NCBI GenBank assembly: GCA_017481875.1
Contig: JAFUOP010000038.1
Coordinates: 1 to 64,000, forward strand
Length of the DNA stretch: 64,000 nucleotides
Reading direction: 5' to 3'
Source: Bacteroidaceae bacterium
GTDB taxonomy: Bacteria; Bacteroidota; Bacteroidia; Bacteroidales; Bacteroidaceae
Shown here: positions 16,362-25,175 of the stretch, piece by piece
Position numbering within the stretch: the first letter of the stretch is position 1
Layout: every line of letters starts with the position of its first letter
Made by a program: the position numbers and the translations under genes
The notes under the pieces: model-generated
The model's database searches: none
What the model saw: the letters and a program-made list of their open reading frames with translations, nothing else
Told to the model about the DNA's origin: nothing

Positions 16362-17930
16362 ATGATTAAAAGATTCGATTTTTTGGTTATCGGCTCCGGA
16401 ATTGCCGGAATGAGCTATGCACTAAAAGTTGCCGAGAAGGGCAAAGTAGCAATTATATGCAAAACCACACTCGAGGACGCAAATACATACTTTGCACAAG
16501 GCGGTGTAGCATCGGTTACCAACCTTGCTGTGGACAACTTTGAAAAGCACATAGAGGATACTATGATTGCAGGCGACTGGATAAGCGACCGAGATGCAGT
16601 GGAAAAGGTTGTGCGCGAAGCACCCGCGCAGATTCAAGAACTTATAAACTGGGGGGTGAGCTTCGACAAGAACGAAAAAGGAGAGTTCGACCTGCACCGC
16701 GAGGGAGGGCACTCGGAGTTCCGCATACTGCACCACGCCGACAACACCGGAGCAGAGATTCAAGAATCGCTCATAAAGGCTGTGCGCAAACACCCCAATA
16801 TCACAATTCTCGACAACCACTTTGCCATTGAGATAATAACACAGCACCACTTGGGCATAACAGTTACCCGCCAAACACCCGACATAGAGTGTTTTGGAGC
16901 CTATGTGCTGGACATTGCAACCAACGAAGTACACACATTCCTGAGCAAGGTTACACTAATGGCCACAGGTGGCTGCGGTGCGGTATATAAAACCACCACA
17001 AACCCACTTGTAGCAACAGGCGATGGCATAGCAATGGTATATCGTGCAAAGGGCACTGTAAAGGATATGGAATTTGTACAATTCCACCCCACAGCACTCT
17101 ACAACCCGGGCGACCGCCCATCGTTCCTCATAACCGAGGCTATGCGTGGCTATGGAGGCATTCTGCGCACCATCGATGGCAAAGAATTTATGCAAAAATA
17201 CGACCCTCGCCTCTCGCTTGCCCCACGCGACATTGTTGCACGTGCCATAGACAACGAGATGAAGACCCGTGGCGACGACCACGTATATCTTGATGTTACA
17301 CACAAAGACGCAGAGGAGACCAAGCGACACTTCCCCAATATATACGAGAAGTGCCTTTCTCTGGGCATAGACATAACAAAGGATTACATACCCGTGGCAC
17401 CGGCTGCGCATTACCTCTGTGGAGGAATAAAGGTAGATTTAAATGCAGCATCGAGCATACACAGGCTCTATGCCGTGGGCGAGTGTTCCTGCACAGGCCT
17501 GCACGGTGGCAACCGCCTCGCCAGCAACTCACTAATAGAGGCCGTTGTTTATGCCGATGCAGCCGCCAAGCACTCACTGCAACACATACACGAATATAGT
17601 TTTAACGAAAATATTCCACAGTGGAACGACGAGGGCACCAAAATGAACGAAGAGATGGTGCTTATTTCGCAAGACGTAAAAGAGGTGGGGCAGATTATGA
17701 GCACATACGTGGGTATTGTGCGTAGCGACCTGCGCTTGAAACGAGCTTGGAACCGTCTCGACCTGCTCTACGAGGAGACCGAGGAACTATTTAAGCAGAG
17801 TGTCGTGAGCCGCGAGCTATGCGAGCTGCGCAACATAATAAATGTAGGCTATCTTATTATGCGCCAGGCAATAGAGCGTAAAGAGAGCCGAGGACTGCAC
17901 TATAACATAGACCACCCGAAGAAAGATTAA
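16362..17930 (+). CDS. nadB: L-aspartate oxidase NadB
   Basis: A 522-residue FAD enzyme that oxidises L-aspartate to iminoaspartate, the first step of de novo NAD synthesis. In an anaerobe fumarate would serve as electron acceptor. The FAD-binding motif GSGIAGMSYAL is at about residue 11. Other landmarks are NTYFAQGGVA near 46, the HREGGHS active-site region near 111, FVQFHPTALY near 237, RDIVARAID near 288 and the flavin/substrate region GLHGGNRLASNSLIEA near 378. The C-terminal helical domain is complete. nadA and nadC are not adjacent. It has its own promoter and terminator. Confidence 0.95.
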   Translation: MIKRFDFLVIGSGIAGMSYALKVAEKGKVAIICKTTLEDANTYFAQGGVASVTNLAVDNFEKHIEDTMIAGDWISDRDAVEKVVREAPAQIQELINWGVSFDKNEKGEFDLHREGGHSEFRILHHADNTGAEIQESLIKAVRKHPNITILDNHFAIEIITQHHLGITVTRQTPDIECFGAYVLDIATNEVHTFLSKVTLMATGGCGAVYKTTTNPLVATGDGIAMVYRAKGTVKDMEFVQFHPTALYNPGDRPSFLITEAMRGYGGILRTIDGKEFMQKYDPRLSLAPRDIVARAIDNEMKTRGDDHVYLDVTHKDAEETKRHFPNIYEKCLSLGIDITKDYIPVAPAAHYLCGGIKVDLNAASSIHRLYAVGECSCTGLHGGNRLASNSLIEAVVYADAAAKHSLQHIHEYSFNENIPQWNDEGTKMNEEMVLISQDVKEVGQIMSTYVGIVRSDLRLKRAWNRLDLLYEETEELFKQSVVSRELCELRNIINVGYLIMRQAIERKESRGLHYNIDHPKKD

Positions 17931-17976
17931 TACAAGCAAAACAGGAGCCACTCGAGTGGCTCCTGTTTTGCTTGTA
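17931..17976. terminator. Bidirectional terminator between nadB and luxS
   Basis: A perfect 46-base palindrome (arms of 23) starting right after the nadB stop. A-rich outer left arm and T-rich outer right arm fit termination of both convergent units. Confidence 0.85.
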
Positions 17977-17995
17977 TATACCGACGTGGTAAAAA

Positions 17996-18475
17996 TCAAA
18001 GAGGATAATAAAGGTTCTCTTCTGTGGCACAAGAGAGCACCTCGGTGAGGTATTTGCGGGCTTCCCAGCGAGCTTCGGGAAGATTCATAAGAAGGTAGTT
18101 GCCACAGTCGCGTGCCGAAGCACCGGGAACATCGCCCTCATACGATGCCACAAACTCAAAAACCTCTTTTACAAGTGGCAATATTTCGGCCGATGACACA
18201 TCACCCTTTACAATAAGATAATTACCTGTGAGACACCCCATAGGGCCCCAATATATTATGCGGCTGCCCCAACAGGCGTGATTACGCAAGAATGTAGCTG
18301 CAAGATGCTCTATGGTATGTATTGCGCTGGGGCTGAGCACCGGTTCACGATTGGGCTCTTTCATTCTCACATCAAATGTGGTAACTGTTTCACCGCCAAC
18401 GTTGTCGTGGCGCGACACATACACACCGCGCTTAAGGCGCAGGTGGTCTATTGTAAAACTTGGTATTTTTTTCAT
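17996..18475 (-). CDS. luxS: S-ribosylhomocysteine lyase LuxS
   Basis: A 159-residue metalloenzyme that splits S-ribosylhomocysteine into homocysteine and the precursor of autoinducer 2. The metal-binding HTIEH motif lies at about residues 53-57, and a Cys ligand is in ARDCGNYL near 125. The family region FDVRMKEPN near 36 and RIIYWGPMGCLTGNYLIV near 72 are also present, the second containing the catalytic Cys. Five bases separate it from the upstream pfs gene, whose product makes its substrate, so the two steps of S-adenosylhomocysteine recycling are encoded as one operon. Confidence 0.96.
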   Translation of the reverse strand: MKKIPSFTIDHLRLKRGVYVSRHDNVGGETVTTFDVRMKEPNREPVLSPSAIHTIEHLAATFLRNHACWGSRIIYWGPMGCLTGNYLIVKGDVSSAEILPLVKEVFEFVASYEGDVPGASARDCGNYLLMNLPEARWEARKYLTEVLSCATEENLYYPL

Positions 18476-18480
18476 ATCAA

Positions 18481-19176
18481 TTATATTTTCGAAAGGAAAA
18501 GGCGTGTAATGCCAAAAGAGCGATTGGCCATTTCACCCCAAAAATTTTCGTATTGCTCTATGTGTTTATCGACACCCGGTGTGTCGCTTATTATTCTAAA
18601 ACTTACGAACGGCACGCCGTATATGTGGCACACCTGCGCTATTGCGGCCGATTCCATATCCACAGCCAGGCCTGCGGGAAAATTCTTCTTTATATCATTC
18701 AACTCATCGCGATTAGTGATAAATTTGTCGCCGGTGCAAATGAGACCAGCGTGAATTTCGGTACTGTTCCCGGTGTTTCCGTTAAGCGACAGTGCACACT
18801 GCCAGAGACGCTCTGCTGCAGCGAACACGGCAGGCATTCCTTGAATTTGACCATACTCACACCCCATACCACACCACACATCGTGATACACAATAGAGGA
18901 GCTCACCACAACGTCCATAACCCCAAGACACTCGTCTATGCCACCTGCAACGCCGGTGCTTACTACAGCATCGGGCGAGAATGTACGCACAAGCTCAGTG
19001 GTGCCAACCGCCGCGTTCACCTTTCCTATTCCGCAACGCATCAGCACAATTTCATTTGCACCTAATGTGCCTACAAGGTAGGAAAAACCACCCCGGGCAC
19101 TCTCACGTGCATCACAAAGCAGAGCTGACAATTGCTCATACTCCGACTGCATTGCTGTTAAAACTCCAATTTTCAT
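18481..19176 (-). CDS. pfs: 5'-methylthioadenosine/S-adenosylhomocysteine nucleosidase
   Basis: A 231-residue nucleosidase that removes adenine from methylthioadenosine and S-adenosylhomocysteine, detoxifying these inhibitors of methylation. Seen: MKIGVLTAMQSEYEQL with the catalytic Glu region at the start, the GIGKVNAAVGT loop near 51, STGVAGGID near 75, and the purine-site signature VDMESAAIAQVC near 172 with FVSFRIISDTPG following. The length matches MTAN. It leads the pfs-luxS operon from a promoter at 19212-19241. Confidence 0.95.
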   Translation of the reverse strand: MKIGVLTAMQSEYEQLSALLCDARESARGGFSYLVGTLGANEIVLMRCGIGKVNAAVGTTELVRTFSPDAVVSTGVAGGIDECLGVMDVVVSSSIVYHDVWCGMGCEYGQIQGMPAVFAAAERLWQCALSLNGNTGNSTEIHAGLICTGDKFITNRDELNDIKKNFPAGLAVDMESAAIAQVCHIYGVPFVSFRIISDTPGVDKHIEQYENFWGEMANRSFGITRLFLSKI

Positions 19177-19211
19177 ATTTATATCTATTATTTTCGTGTT
19201 ATTTCATAACG

Positions 19212-19241
19212 CAAAGATAGTGCAAACGGCAATATTTTCAA
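19212..19241 (-). promoter_or_regulatory. pfs-luxS promoter
   Basis: On the minus strand TTG (19241-19239), a 19-base spacer and TATCTTTG (19219-19212) match the Bacteroidota consensus, about 35 bases before the pfs start. Confidence 0.6.
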
Positions 19242-19309
19242 CGCTCGGAACAGCCCTTTTTATTTTATATTAAATATTGTTTATCTGTTAATAAATATGC
19301 TGTTTTTTG

Positions 19310-19341
19310 TTGTGCAAATTCGCGTAAAAAAGTTATCTTCG
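19310..19341 (+). promoter_or_regulatory. purH operon promoter
   Basis: TTG at 19310-19312, a 21-base spacer and TATCTTCG at 19334-19341. The start codon at 19417 gives a leader of about 70 bases in which I see no riboswitch. Confidence 0.5.
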
Positions 19342-19416
19342 CGTAAAATTCGGGCAACACACGCACCAAAATCCATAACACATTAATTATCAACTAAAAA
19401 TACAAAACTTACATAT

Positions 19417-20940
19417 ATGTCTAACAAAAGAATTAAATCGGCATTGGTTTCCGTTTTTCACAAAGACGGGCTCGACGAAATTATAAAGCTCCTGCACGCC
19501 GAGGGGGTACAGTTAATTTCAACAGGTGGCACACAGCAGTTTATTGAGTCGCTTGGCATTCCCTGCACTGCAGTGGAGAGCCTCACCGGCTACCCCTCTA
19601 TTCTGGGCGGCCGTGTAAAGACTCTGCACCCTAAAGTTTTCGGTGGCATACTTGGCCGCAGAGAGAACGAAAAGGACCAGGCGCAGATGCAGGAGTATGA
19701 GATTCCTGCAATAGACCTTGTAATTGTGGACCTCTACCCCTTTGAGCAGACTGTGGCATCGGGTGCTCCCGAGGCTGATATCATTGAGAAAATTGACATA
19801 GGCGGCATTTCACTCATTCGTGGCGCAGCAAAGAACTTCAACGACGTTGTTATTGTAGCAAGCAAGGCGCAATACAAGCCCTTGCTCGACATTCTGCAGA
19901 GCAATGGTGCTGTTACCACATTGGAGGAACGCCGTTTCTTTGCACGCGAGGCATTTGCAGTGTCATCTTCATACGATTCAGCAATCTTCAATTATTTCGA
20001 CAAAGAGGACAAGAGCGCGTTCCGCAACGCAAAGGACTGCCCAATGTCGCTTCGCTATGGCGAGAACCCCCACCAAAAGGGTGCCTTCTACGGAGATTTC
20101 AGCAAAATGTTCAACCAGATACACGGCAAGGAGATTTCATACAACAACCTGCTCGATATAAGCGCAGCAGTGGAGCTCATAAACGACTTTGCCGGTGAGA
20201 CCACTTTTGCTATTCTCAAACACAACAACGCTTGTGGCCTTGCTTCGCGCCCCACACTCCTGGAGGCTTGGGAGGCAGCCCTCGCAGGCGACCCCGTGTC
20301 GGCTTTTGGTGGCGTGCTCATTGCAAACAAAGCTATTGACAAAGCTACAGCCGAAAAGATTAACGAGATATTCTTCGAGGTTATCATTGCCCCCGACTAC
20401 GACATGGAGGCATTGGAGATTCTAACACAAAAGAAGAACCGCATAATTCTTGTTCAGAAGGAGACTGCACTCCCCTCGCAGACCTACCGCAGCGTGCTTA
20501 ACGGTGTGCTTGTACAGGACCGCGACGAGAAGGTTGAAACACCCGAGGACTTGAAGACCGTTTCAAAGGCCGAGCCTACAGCGAGTGAGATTGACGACAT
20601 GCTCTTTGCAAACAAGATTGTAAAGCACAGCAAGAGCAACGCCATTGTGCTTGCAAAGAACAAGCAGCTCATTGCAAGCGGCGTGGGACAGACATCACGC
20701 GTCGATTCATTGCGCCACGCTATTGAGAAGGCCGGAAACTTCGGCTTCTCATTGCAAGGCAGTGTAATGGCGAGCGATGCATTCTTCCCCTTCCCCGATT
20801 GCGTGCAAATAGCTCACGAGGCAGGCGTTACTGCAGTTATTCACCCGGGCGGTTCTATACGCGACAAGGAGTCGGTTGATTACTGCGATGCCAACGGCGT
20901 TTCTATGGTAATAACCGGATTCCGCCATTTCAAACACTAA
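19417..20940 (+). CDS. purH: Bifunctional AICAR formyltransferase/IMP cyclohydrolase
   Basis: A 507-residue enzyme catalysing the last two steps of purine synthesis. The N-terminal MGS-like cyclohydrolase domain (about 1-190) has LISTGGT near 34, LTGYPSILGGRVKTLHPKVFGGIL near 54 and ENIDIGG-type IEKIDIGGISLIRGAAKNF near 122. The C-terminal formyltransferase domain has LRYGENPHQKGAFY near 208, ILKHNNACGLA near 266, PVSAFGGV near 289, VKHSKSNAIVLAK near 402 and DAFFPFPDCVQIAHEAGV near 450, ending IHPGGSIRD. It is complete. The mreB gene starts 20 bases later, so purine synthesis and shape genes are probably cotranscribed here. Confidence 0.97.
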   Translation: MSNKRIKSALVSVFHKDGLDEIIKLLHAEGVQLISTGGTQQFIESLGIPCTAVESLTGYPSILGGRVKTLHPKVFGGILGRRENEKDQAQMQEYEIPAIDLVIVDLYPFEQTVASGAPEADIIEKIDIGGISLIRGAAKNFNDVVIVASKAQYKPLLDILQSNGAVTTLEERRFFAREAFAVSSSYDSAIFNYFDKEDKSAFRNAKDCPMSLRYGENPHQKGAFYGDFSKMFNQIHGKEISYNNLLDISAAVELINDFAGETTFAILKHNNACGLASRPTLLEAWEAALAGDPVSAFGGVLIANKAIDKATAEKINEIFFEVIIAPDYDMEALEILTQKKNRIILVQKETALPSQTYRSVLNGVLVQDRDEKVETPEDLKTVSKAEPTASEIDDMLFANKIVKHSKSNAIVLAKNKQLIASGVGQTSRVDSLRHAIEKAGNFGFSLQGSVMASDAFFPFPDCVQIAHEAGVTAVIHPGGSIRDKESVDYCDANGVSMVITGFRHFKH

Positions 20941-20960
20941 TTTAACCACGAAAGAAAAAG

Positions 20961-21977
20961 ATGGGACTTTTTTCATTTACACAAGATGTAGCAATTGACC
21001 TTGGCACCGCCAACACCATCATATCCTACAACGGAAAGATTGTTGTCGATGAGCCATCGGTGGTTGCGATAGACGGCTCAAAGAAAATGGTAGCCGTTGG
21101 TGAGCGTGCAAAGCAGATGCACGAAAAGACCAACCCCAACATTGAGACAATACGCCCCTTGCGCGACGGTGTAATAGCCAACTTCTATGCTTGCGAGATG
21201 ATGATGCGTGGCCTCATAGAGAAGGTGAATATGGGCAACAAACTATTTACCCCCTCGTTGCGTATGGTTATCGGTGTGCCTTACGGCTCAACCGAGGTAG
21301 AGCTCCGTGCTGTACGCGACTCTGCCGAGCACGCAGGTGGCCGCGACGTATATCTCATTTACGAACCTATGGCTTCGGCACTCGGTATAGGACTCGACGT
21401 ATTGGCACCCGAGGGTAACATGGTTGTTGATATTGGTGGTGGTTCTACTGAGATTGCTGTAATTTCACTCGGAGGTATTGTGTCAAACGGCTCACTGCGC
21501 ACTGCCGGCGACGACTTCACCGCCGACATTCAAGAGTATATGAGCCGCCAGCACAATGTACGTGTGAGCGAGCGTATGGCAGAGCGTATTAAGATACACG
21601 TAGGCTCGGCACTCACCGACCTTGGCGACGAAGCTCCGCAAGACTACATAGTACACGGCCCTAACCGCATAACAGCTATGCCCATTGAGGTACCCGTATG
21701 CTACCAGGAGATTGCACACTGCATCGACAAGTCTATTATGAAGATTGAGAACGCTATTATAAGCGCATTGGAGGCAACCCCACCCGAATTGTATGCCGAC
21801 ATTGTACACAACGGCATATATCTTGCCGGTGGCGGTGCTCTGTTGCGCGGCCTCGACAAGCGTTTGGAGAACAAGATTAACATACCCTTCCACATAGCCG
21901 AGAACCCTCTCTACTGTGTTGCTAAGGGTACAGCACTTGCACTCAACGACCTAAATTATCCATTCTTGATGCGATAA
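20961..21977 (+). CDS. mreB: Rod-shape-determining actin homologue MreB
   Basis: A 338-residue bacterial actin that organises lateral wall synthesis at the inner membrane. The phosphate-binding motif DLGTANTIISYNGKIVVDEPSVVA starts near residue 12, the second phosphate loop VVDIGGGSTEIAVISLGG near 154, and the adenosine motif IYLAGGGALLRGLD near 287. The N-terminal MGLFSF is the short amphipathic start. It heads mreB-mreC-mreD-mrdA-rodA, the conserved shape operon. Confidence 0.97.
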   Translation: MGLFSFTQDVAIDLGTANTIISYNGKIVVDEPSVVAIDGSKKMVAVGERAKQMHEKTNPNIETIRPLRDGVIANFYACEMMMRGLIEKVNMGNKLFTPSLRMVIGVPYGSTEVELRAVRDSAEHAGGRDVYLIYEPMASALGIGLDVLAPEGNMVVDIGGGSTEIAVISLGGIVSNGSLRTAGDDFTADIQEYMSRQHNVRVSERMAERIKIHVGSALTDLGDEAPQDYIVHGPNRITAMPIEVPVCYQEIAHCIDKSIMKIENAIISALEATPPELYADIVHNGIYLAGGGALLRGLDKRLENKINIPFHIAENPLYCVAKGTALALNDLNYPFLMR

Positions 21978-21989
21978 ACAGACAAAATT

Positions 21990-22829
21990 GTGCAAACACT
22001 GTTAAATTTCTTCATTAAGCATAATCACTGGTTCCTTTTTCTTTTAATGGAGGGAATCGGGATTATGCTTATTGTGCAGTTTAACAACTACCAGAATGCA
22101 AAAATGTTCACGTCGGCCAATAGCGTGGCGGGCAACCTTTTTGCAGCGATAACCGATGTAAGCAGTTACTTTGCACTAAAGAGCGAGAACGCGCAACTGC
22201 TGCAATACAACAAAGAACTCAATGAGGAGATAGCAGTGTTGCAAGCCCGCCTTGCACAAGAAGAAGATAGCGCAATGGTTGCCACCCTGCCACACAAAGC
22301 AAGCGGTTACTTTTACAACTGCGCCACTGTTGTAAACAACTCGCTTAACGCAGTAAACAACTACATAACCATAGACAAAGGCACTGCCGATGGCGTGGAA
22401 GCCGAAATGGGCGTGTTTTGCCACGAAGGCGTGGTGGGTATTGTATATACCGCGTCGGAGCACTTCTCGGTGGTTATACCCCTGCTCAACAGCAAAAGCA
22501 GCATTAGTTGCCGTGTAAAGGGAAGCGACAGCTTCTGCACCCTGCAATGGGACGGAAACGACACCCGTTATTCCTACCTTGTCGATTTACCCCGATACAC
22601 AAAGTTCGAACAGGGCGACACCGTTATTACCAGTGGTTTTTCCTCTATTTTCCCTGCCGATATTCCTGTGGGAATAATTGAAAGAACCGAGGACTCCGAC
22701 GATGGAATGTTTGCACAGGCACGAGTAGAATTGTTTACCGACTTTGCTACCTTGCGAAAGGTTTACATAGTGGGCAACGAGGGGCGCAAAGAGCAGTGGG
22801 AACTTGAAAACAGCATAAACAAGGAATGA
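21990..22829 (+). CDS. mreC: Rod-shape-determining protein MreC (GTG start)
   Basis: A 279-residue inner-membrane protein with one N-terminal helix (about 13-30), a coiled coil (about 60-90: ALKSENAQLLQYNKELNEEIAVLQARL) and a periplasmic beta domain containing NSLNAVNNYITIDKGTADGV and GVVGIV. It scaffolds the elongasome. The start codon is GTG at 21990. The product QTLLNFFIKHNHWFLFLLMEG matches the usual Bacteroidales MreC N-terminus, so this start is preferred. It overlaps mreD by four bases (ATGA, 22826-22829). Confidence 0.93.
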   Translation: MQTLLNFFIKHNHWFLFLLMEGIGIMLIVQFNNYQNAKMFTSANSVAGNLFAAITDVSSYFALKSENAQLLQYNKELNEEIAVLQARLAQEEDSAMVATLPHKASGYFYNCATVVNNSLNAVNNYITIDKGTADGVEAEMGVFCHEGVVGIVYTASEHFSVVIPLLNSKSSISCRVKGSDSFCTLQWDGNDTRYSYLVDLPRYTKFEQGDTVITSGFSSIFPADIPVGIIERTEDSDDGMFAQARVELFTDFATLRKVYIVGNEGRKEQWELENSINKE

Positions 22830-23329
22830 CAAGCAACACTCTCATACGCATACGTAACTTTGTAATATTAGCATTTGTTCAAGTGCTTATATTCAGCCAG
22901 ATACACCTGTTTGGCTACGCTACTGCACACATATACCTCATATTCCTGCTCAAGCTGCCACGCTTTACATCGCGCAACGAACAACTTATTTGGGCATTTC
23001 TCTTCGGCCTTGTAGTGGATATATTCAGCAACACACCCGGTATAAACGCCTGTGCCGCCACGGCTATGGCATTTGTGCGCAATTACATTCTCGAATCATT
23101 TACTCAAAAAGGTGTGGCCGACGACTTTATTCCCGGCATACACACTATAAACCGGGGAGGCTACGCAATGTATGCCACACTATGCCTGTTGCTCTTCTAC
23201 ACCGTGCTATTTATGCTGGAGCTGTTCACAATACGCTACCCACTGACACTGCTTGCAAGCATTGTGGCAAGCACACTGCTCACGCTACTGTTTACGCTCG
23301 TTATAGAGTGTTTCACCCGCAAAAAGTAG
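22826..23329 (+). CDS. mreD: Rod-shape-determining protein MreD
   Basis: A 167-residue polytopic membrane protein with about five hydrophobic helices (LVILAFVQVLIFSQIHLFG and others) and the family motif LLIWAFLFGLVVDIFSNTPGINA-like segment near residue 52. It is part of the elongasome with MreC and RodA. Its start overlaps the mreC stop and its stop is four bases before the mrdA start, both consistent with translational coupling. Sequence identity in this family is low, so assignment rests mainly on gene order and topology. Confidence 0.92.
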   Translation: MTSNTLIRIRNFVILAFVQVLIFSQIHLFGYATAHIYLIFLLKLPRFTSRNEQLIWAFLFGLVVDIFSNTPGINACAATAMAFVRNYILESFTQKGVADDFIPGIHTINRGGYAMYATLCLLLFYTVLFMLELFTIRYPLTLLASIVASTLLTLLFTLVIECFTRKK

Positions 23330-23333
23330 AGCG

Positions 23334-25175
23334 ATGAACATACACGGATACGACAAACGCAAATACATACTTGGCGGAGCTGTACTGCTGGTGCTCATCA
23401 CATATATAGTGCAACTGTTCAACCTGCAGATTCTGAACGACCAATACAAATCGAAGGCCGACAGCAATGCATTCTACAAAAAAACGCTCTACCCCACCCG
23501 AGGCCTCATCTACGACCGTAACGGCAAGCTGCTTGTATATAACCGCCCTGCATACGACATCACATTTGTGCCACGCGAGGTAAAAAAACACGGGCTCGAC
23601 ACACTTGAGCTATGCCGTGCCCTCAACATTACCCGCGAGGACTTTGACAACTATATGAAAAAGGCACGCAAAAGACGTGGCTATTCTTCATATACCGAGC
23701 AGGAGTTTATGACACAACTATCTACCGAAGAGTTTGCCGAGTTCCAAGAGAAGTTGTTCCGTTTCCGTGGCTTCTATGCCCGTAAACGCTCTATAAGACA
23801 GTACGAATACGATGCCGGCGGTGTGCTCTTTGGAGACATTGGTGAGGTATCGCAAAAGAAGATAGACAAAGACTCATACTACAAACGCGGCGACTATATT
23901 GGCACACAAGGATTGGAAGCATCGTACGAAGAGCAACTGCGTGGCCGCAAAGGAACAGAAATGCTGCTGCGCGATGCACACGGGCGCATACAGGGCAAGT
24001 ACCGCGACGGGGCACTGGACACACTGCCCGTGCGCGGAAAAGACCTCACTTTAGGGCTCGACATAGAACTGCAACGCCTGGGCGAGCGGCTTATGAAAAA
24101 CAAGATAGGCAGCATTGTGGCCATAGAACCGGCCACAGGCGAAATTCTGTGTATGGTATCGGCCCCTTCGTACGACCCTCGGCAACTCACAGGCCGTGCA
24201 CGAAGCGAGACACACAAAAAACTATCGAAAGACAAACGCAAGCCACTGCTCAACCGCGCAATAATGGGAACATACCCACCCGGCTCCACATTCAAGACCT
24301 CGCAGGCACTAACGTTCCTGCAAGAAGGAGCCATAACCCCGCAAACAGCATTCCCCTGCCACGGTGGCTTTATTTTAAAAGGATTTAAACTCGGCTGCCA
24401 CGCCCACTCTTCACCCACACCGCTTGTACCCGCCATTGCAACGTCGTGCAATGCCTATTTCTGCTGGGGCCTGCACCGTATGTTCGGGTCGAACAAATAT
24501 GCCAATATACAGGAGGCTATGGACACTTGGCGCGACTATATGGTATCTATGGGATTCGGTTACAAACTTGGCATAGACCTGCCGGGCGAGGTGCGCGGTA
24601 TGATTCCCAACTCAAAATTCTACGACAGACATTTAGGAAAATATTGGAAAGCAACCACAGTAGTGAGTATATCTATAGGACAAGGCGAGGTAACGCTCAC
24701 CCCCTTGCAGATAGCAAACCTTGGAGCTACCATTGCAAACAGAGGAGAGTACATAACCCCACACATAGTGAGCAAGATTGAGGGCGACACCCTTAAACAA
24801 GAGTACCGCACACGCAAAAAGACCATGGCGGGCAGGGAAGCCTATGAAAGTGTGGTACAAGGTATGCGCGAAGCCGTGCTCAATGGAACTTGTCGTGGCG
24901 CAAACATACCCGGCTGGAAAGTGTGCGGCAAGACGGGAACAGCACAAAACCGTGGCAAAGACCACAGTGCATTTATGGGATTCGCACCAATGAACAACCC
25001 CAAGATTGCCATAGCCGTGTATGTAGAGAACGGTGGCTTTGGTGCTGTCTATGGCGTGCCCATAGGAGCACTTATTATGGAACAATACCTGAACGGAGAA
25101 CTAAGTGAGGAGAGCAAAGAGAAGGCAAAAGCAATAGAGGAAAAGGTTATATACTATGGAACGGACGAAAGGTAA
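23334..25175 (+). CDS. mrdA: Penicillin-binding protein 2, elongation transpeptidase
   Basis: A 613-residue class B penicillin-binding protein that cross-links lateral peptidoglycan. It has an N-terminal membrane helix (about 12-31), then the PBP dimer domain with YPTRGLIYDRNGKLLVYNRPAYD near 49. The transpeptidase domain holds the active-site S-x-x-K in PPGSTFKT (Ser near 318), SCN in IATSCNAYFCWG, and KTGT in VCGKTGTAQN (Lys near 533). The C-terminus is charged (EESKEKAKAIEEK). Its 3' end overlaps rodA by 20 bases, coupling it to its cognate polymerase. Confidence 0.96.
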   Translation: MNIHGYDKRKYILGGAVLLVLITYIVQLFNLQILNDQYKSKADSNAFYKKTLYPTRGLIYDRNGKLLVYNRPAYDITFVPREVKKHGLDTLELCRALNITREDFDNYMKKARKRRGYSSYTEQEFMTQLSTEEFAEFQEKLFRFRGFYARKRSIRQYEYDAGGVLFGDIGEVSQKKIDKDSYYKRGDYIGTQGLEASYEEQLRGRKGTEMLLRDAHGRIQGKYRDGALDTLPVRGKDLTLGLDIELQRLGERLMKNKIGSIVAIEPATGEILCMVSAPSYDPRQLTGRARSETHKKLSKDKRKPLLNRAIMGTYPPGSTFKTSQALTFLQEGAITPQTAFPCHGGFILKGFKLGCHAHSSPTPLVPAIATSCNAYFCWGLHRMFGSNKYANIQEAMDTWRDYMVSMGFGYKLGIDLPGEVRGMIPNSKFYDRHLGKYWKATTVVSISIGQGEVTLTPLQIANLGATIANRGEYITPHIVSKIEGDTLKQEYRTRKKTMAGREAYESVVQGMREAVLNGTCRGANIPGWKVCGKTGTAQNRGKDHSAFMGFAPMNNPKIAIAVYVENGGFGAVYGVPIGALIMEQYLNGELSEESKEKAKAIEEKVIYYGTDER